From Candidatus Bathyarchaeota archaeon (GTDB lineage Archaea; Thermoproteota; Bathyarchaeia; Bathyarchaeales; WUQV01), in NCBI GenBank assembly GCA_029934005.1, contig JAOZNA010000004.1:1-32429 (forward strand): a DNA stretch of 32,429 nt. Direction: 5' to 3'. The notes beneath the pieces are model-generated. The model saw nothing but the letters and a program-made list of their open reading frames with translations. It was not told the DNA's origin and made no database searches. Shown here in pieces: positions 30,658-32,429 of the stretch. A program made the translations under genes and the position numbers. The first letter of the stretch is position 1. Every line of letters starts with the position of its first letter.

Positions 30658-30662
30658 CCGCA

Positions 30663-30685
30663 AATAGTGAGCGCATTGCACTATT
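30663..30685. terminator. Inverted repeat between pstB and the amidohydrolase gene
   Basis: AATAGTG (30663-30669) and CACTATT (30679-30685) form a 7-bp stem with a 9-base loop, followed on the plus strand by ATTTTATT. It lies in the 26-base gap between two convergent stop codons and probably ends transcription on at least the pst side. Confidence 0.45.
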
Positions 30686-31955
30686 ATTTTATTCTTCTTC
30701 CCTTTTCTGCAACCAATTTTCCATTTTTGAAGACTTTTTCCGCTAGGTTAACGCCATAATGGTATGGGAAGAACTTATGATTCGGAGCGTCAAAAATAAC
30801 TATGTCCGCCTTTTTCCCCTCTTCCAAACTTCCTATTTCATAAGCACGCTCTATAGAATGCGCCGCATTAATAGTTGCAGCCACAAGCGCCTCTTCCGTA
30901 GTCATTTTCATTTGTAAAACCGCAATCGCCATCATCATCTGCATAGATTCACACATGTTCGCTGCACTCAAATCCGTAGCCAACGCAACCGGCAACCCTT
31001 TATTAATTATTTCCCTCGCCTTTGCATAAGTACCCAAATAACAAAACGGAGTAGTTGGTAGGAAAATTCCAATCGTACCCTTACGTACTAAGGCTTCAAT
31101 ATCTTCCATCGGCGTAAAAATCAAATGATCAGCAGACACAACTCCCAACTCCGCTCCTAACCTCGCTCCTCCGCTATGAACAAGCCAGTCCGCATGAATC
31201 CTCAATTTCATTCCGTATTTTCGGCCCGTTTCAAGAATACGCCTTGACTGCTCAATGTTAAAGTATCCCTTTTCACAGAACACATCACAATATTCAGCCA
31301 ATCTCCTTTTCGCAATTTCAGGAATCCACTTTTCAACAATTTCCCTTGTTAATTCATCAACCCTATTTTCATATTCAAATGGAATGCCTTGAGCCAAAAA
31401 AGTTGGCACCAAATCAATTGGATGAATTTTATTTAGAATGTTTATTATTTCCAGCTGCCTAATTTCTCCATGAAAAGTCATCTCATACCCGCTTTTTGCC
31501 TCAATAGTTGTTGTGCCATGAACAAGCATAGTATCAAGTATCTTACTTGTTTTTTCAAGCAATTCTTCCGTTGAAGCCTCACCAGTTTTTTTAAGAGTTG
31601 TCGGCATTCCTCCACCCCTTTCCTTAATTTCCAAGTACGAAACCCCCTTCACAGCCATCATTTCAAGTTCCTCTTCCCTAGAACCAGCAAAAATCAAGTG
31701 AACATGCGGGTCAATAAGCCCTGGCGTAACAAGTTTTCCACTCGCATCTATAACCTCAAACCCCTTCTCAAGCTTACCCAACACTTCCTTTGTAGTTCCA
31801 ACAGCCACTATTCTATCATCCTTAATTGCAACAGCACCATCCTTTATTATTCCAAGATTCCTCATCTCCTCTCCAACTAAAGGCCTACTACTTGTTCCCT
31901 TCAGAGTAACCAGCTCTTCAGCGTTAATTATTGCAAAATCAGCCTTTATCACCAT
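30684..31955 (-). CDS. Imidazolonepropionase-like amidohydrolase
   Basis: The 423-residue protein is a metal-dependent amidohydrolase closest to imidazolonepropionase (HutI), the third enzyme of histidine breakdown. Metal ligands are visible: H84 and H86 in DPHVHLIFAGSR, H254 in RIHADW and D328 in ALATDLS. The blocks KSGYEM and NAAHSIERAYEIGSLEEGKKADIVIF also fit. Two HutI substrate residues seem absent: the HutI block FLGAHAVP reads FLAQGIP here, and the Glu/Gln after HAD is Trp. It may therefore act on another cyclic amide. The start is ATG 31955, with GGAGGG 7 bases upstream. It follows the glutamine synthetase gene after 26 bases and may be in one operon with it. No hutU, hutH or hutF is in the window. 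Confidence 0.85.
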   Translation of the reverse strand: MVIKADFAIINAEELVTLKGTSSRPLVGEEMRNLGIIKDGAVAIKDDRIVAVGTTKEVLGKLEKGFEVIDASGKLVTPGLIDPHVHLIFAGSREEELEMMAVKGVSYLEIKERGGGMPTTLKKTGEASTEELLEKTSKILDTMLVHGTTTIEAKSGYEMTFHGEIRQLEIINILNKIHPIDLVPTFLAQGIPFEYENRVDELTREIVEKWIPEIAKRRLAEYCDVFCEKGYFNIEQSRRILETGRKYGMKLRIHADWLVHSGGARLGAELGVVSADHLIFTPMEDIEALVRKGTIGIFLPTTPFCYLGTYAKAREIINKGLPVALATDLSAANMCESMQMMMAIAVLQMKMTTEEALVAATINAAHSIERAYEIGSLEEGKKADIVIFDAPNHKFFPYHYGVNLAEKVFKNGKLVAEKGRRIK

Positions 31956-31981
31956 ACAATACCCTCCTTCTTGGACATTAC

Positions 31982-32429
31982 TTAAACATCCAAATATTTC
32001 TCTCTTTCCCACTCATGCACAAAAACGTTAAACTCCCTCCACTCCCTAGTTTTAAGCTCCAAAAACTTCTCGCAAAACTCCTGCCCTAAACTTTCCCACA
32101 AATATTTATCCTTAGAAAACTCCTTTAAGGCTTCCCCCAAATTTTCCGGTAAAGTTTCTATTCCCCTTTCAGCCCTCTCTTTCACACTCATTTTATAAAT
32201 ATCCTCTTCCACAGGCTCAGGAGGCTCAACCTTCCTCTCAATTCCATCTAATCCAGCAGATAGGATGCCAGCAAACGCCATATAAAAATTGCATGAACCA
32301 TCGGTAGGACGATACTCAAGCCTAGTTCTAAGCTCCTTTCCAGGAGGAACCCTAACAAGAACTGAACGATTATATTTAGCCCATGAAATGTAAACCGGAG
32401 CCTCCCAACCCGGCACAAGCCTCTTATAA
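31982..32429 (-). CDS. glnA: Glutamine synthetase, C-terminal part
   Basis: The last ~148 residues of a type I glutamine synthetase; the 5' part is beyond the window. The block YKRLVPGWEAPVYISWAKYNRS followed by RVPPGK and RLEYRPTDGSCNFYMAFAGILSAGLDGI contains the family's substrate and metal region with the conserved Arg and Glu of RLEYR. The end EKYLWESLGQEFCEKFLELKTREWREFNVFVHEWEREKYLDV is the usual C-terminal helix. DIYKM lies at the place of the adenylylation loop, but archaeal enzymes are not usually adenylylated. It assimilates ammonia into glutamine and leads into the amidohydrolase gene. Confidence 0.93.
   Translation of the reverse strand, partial: YKRLVPGWEAPVYISWAKYNRSVLVRVPPGKELRTRLEYRPTDGSCNFYMAFAGILSAGLDGIERKVEPPEPVEEDIYKMSVKERAERGIETLPENLGEALKEFSKDKYLWESLGQEFCEKFLELKTREWREFNVFVHEWEREKYLDV

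Noticed and set aside
1-32429. CRISPR array or defence gene cluster
   Set aside because: No regularly spaced repeats and no Cas, restriction, toxin or nuclease defence proteins are recognisable; the ribbon-helix-helix fragment has no toxin partner.

Overview
The window is archaeal: replication factor C small and large subunits sit side by side, an Orc1/Cdc6 initiator follows, and it also holds UPF0282, DUF131 and DUF523 genes, a SWIM protein, TrpB2, and a PhoU with an AbrB-type DNA-binding head. Starts are often TTG behind GGTGA/GGAG Shine-Dalgarno sites or close behind TATA boxes. The genome is AT-rich, but the tRNA-Gly acceptor stem is all G/C, which hints at a thermophile. The gene mix fits Thermoproteota, possibly the Bathyarchaeia; that placement is an inference.

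Layout. Positions 1-428 are the 3' end of a secreted dockerin-like protein. Positions 430-2693 carry rfcS and rfcL. On the minus strand from 6888 down to 2734 lie orc1/cdc6, a small winged-helix gene, a coiled-coil protein with a PIP-box-like tail, then moaC, moaB and moaA. An internal TATA box suggests that coiled coil-moaCBA is its own unit. Positions 6952-7079 hold a divergent promoter region with a candidate C/D-box sRNA. UPF0282 and a GNAT acetyltransferase converge at 8057-8060.

Positions 8664-11499 are the most mobile-looking part. An intact tRNA-Gly(GCC) has a 26-bp copy of its 3' end 2.76 kb downstream. Fragments of a split SSV-type integrase lie just inside both junctions. The only intact gene inside is a large secreted substrate-binding protein whose domain order is circularly permuted relative to ordinary family 5 binding proteins.

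Positions 11659-19982 are mostly housekeeping: an IMPase-like phosphatase, an SbcD-related phosphoesterase, Hsp20, SWIM, a 37-residue membrane peptide, a WrbA-like flavoprotein, two DUF131-type membrane proteins, an RPA-like protein, DUF523, TrpB2, a radical SAM enzyme, a GYD protein and a 52-residue zinc ribbon. Positions 20132-24776 hold a 1335-residue secreted subtilisin with a von Willebrand A domain, and upstream of it a membrane-anchored BsuPI-type (protease-inhibitor fold) protein. Positions 24898-25955 are bounded by a 25-bp direct repeat and contain two decayed genes and an intact DUF6506 gene.

Positions 26078-30657 are a phosphate module: phoU divergent from pstSCAB, with a repeat-rich intergenic region that could carry both DNA operators and an RNA hairpin over the pstS ribosome binding site. 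The window ends with a HutI-like amidohydrolase behind the 3' end of a glutamine synthetase gene. No CRISPR array, rRNA or intact insertion sequence was found.
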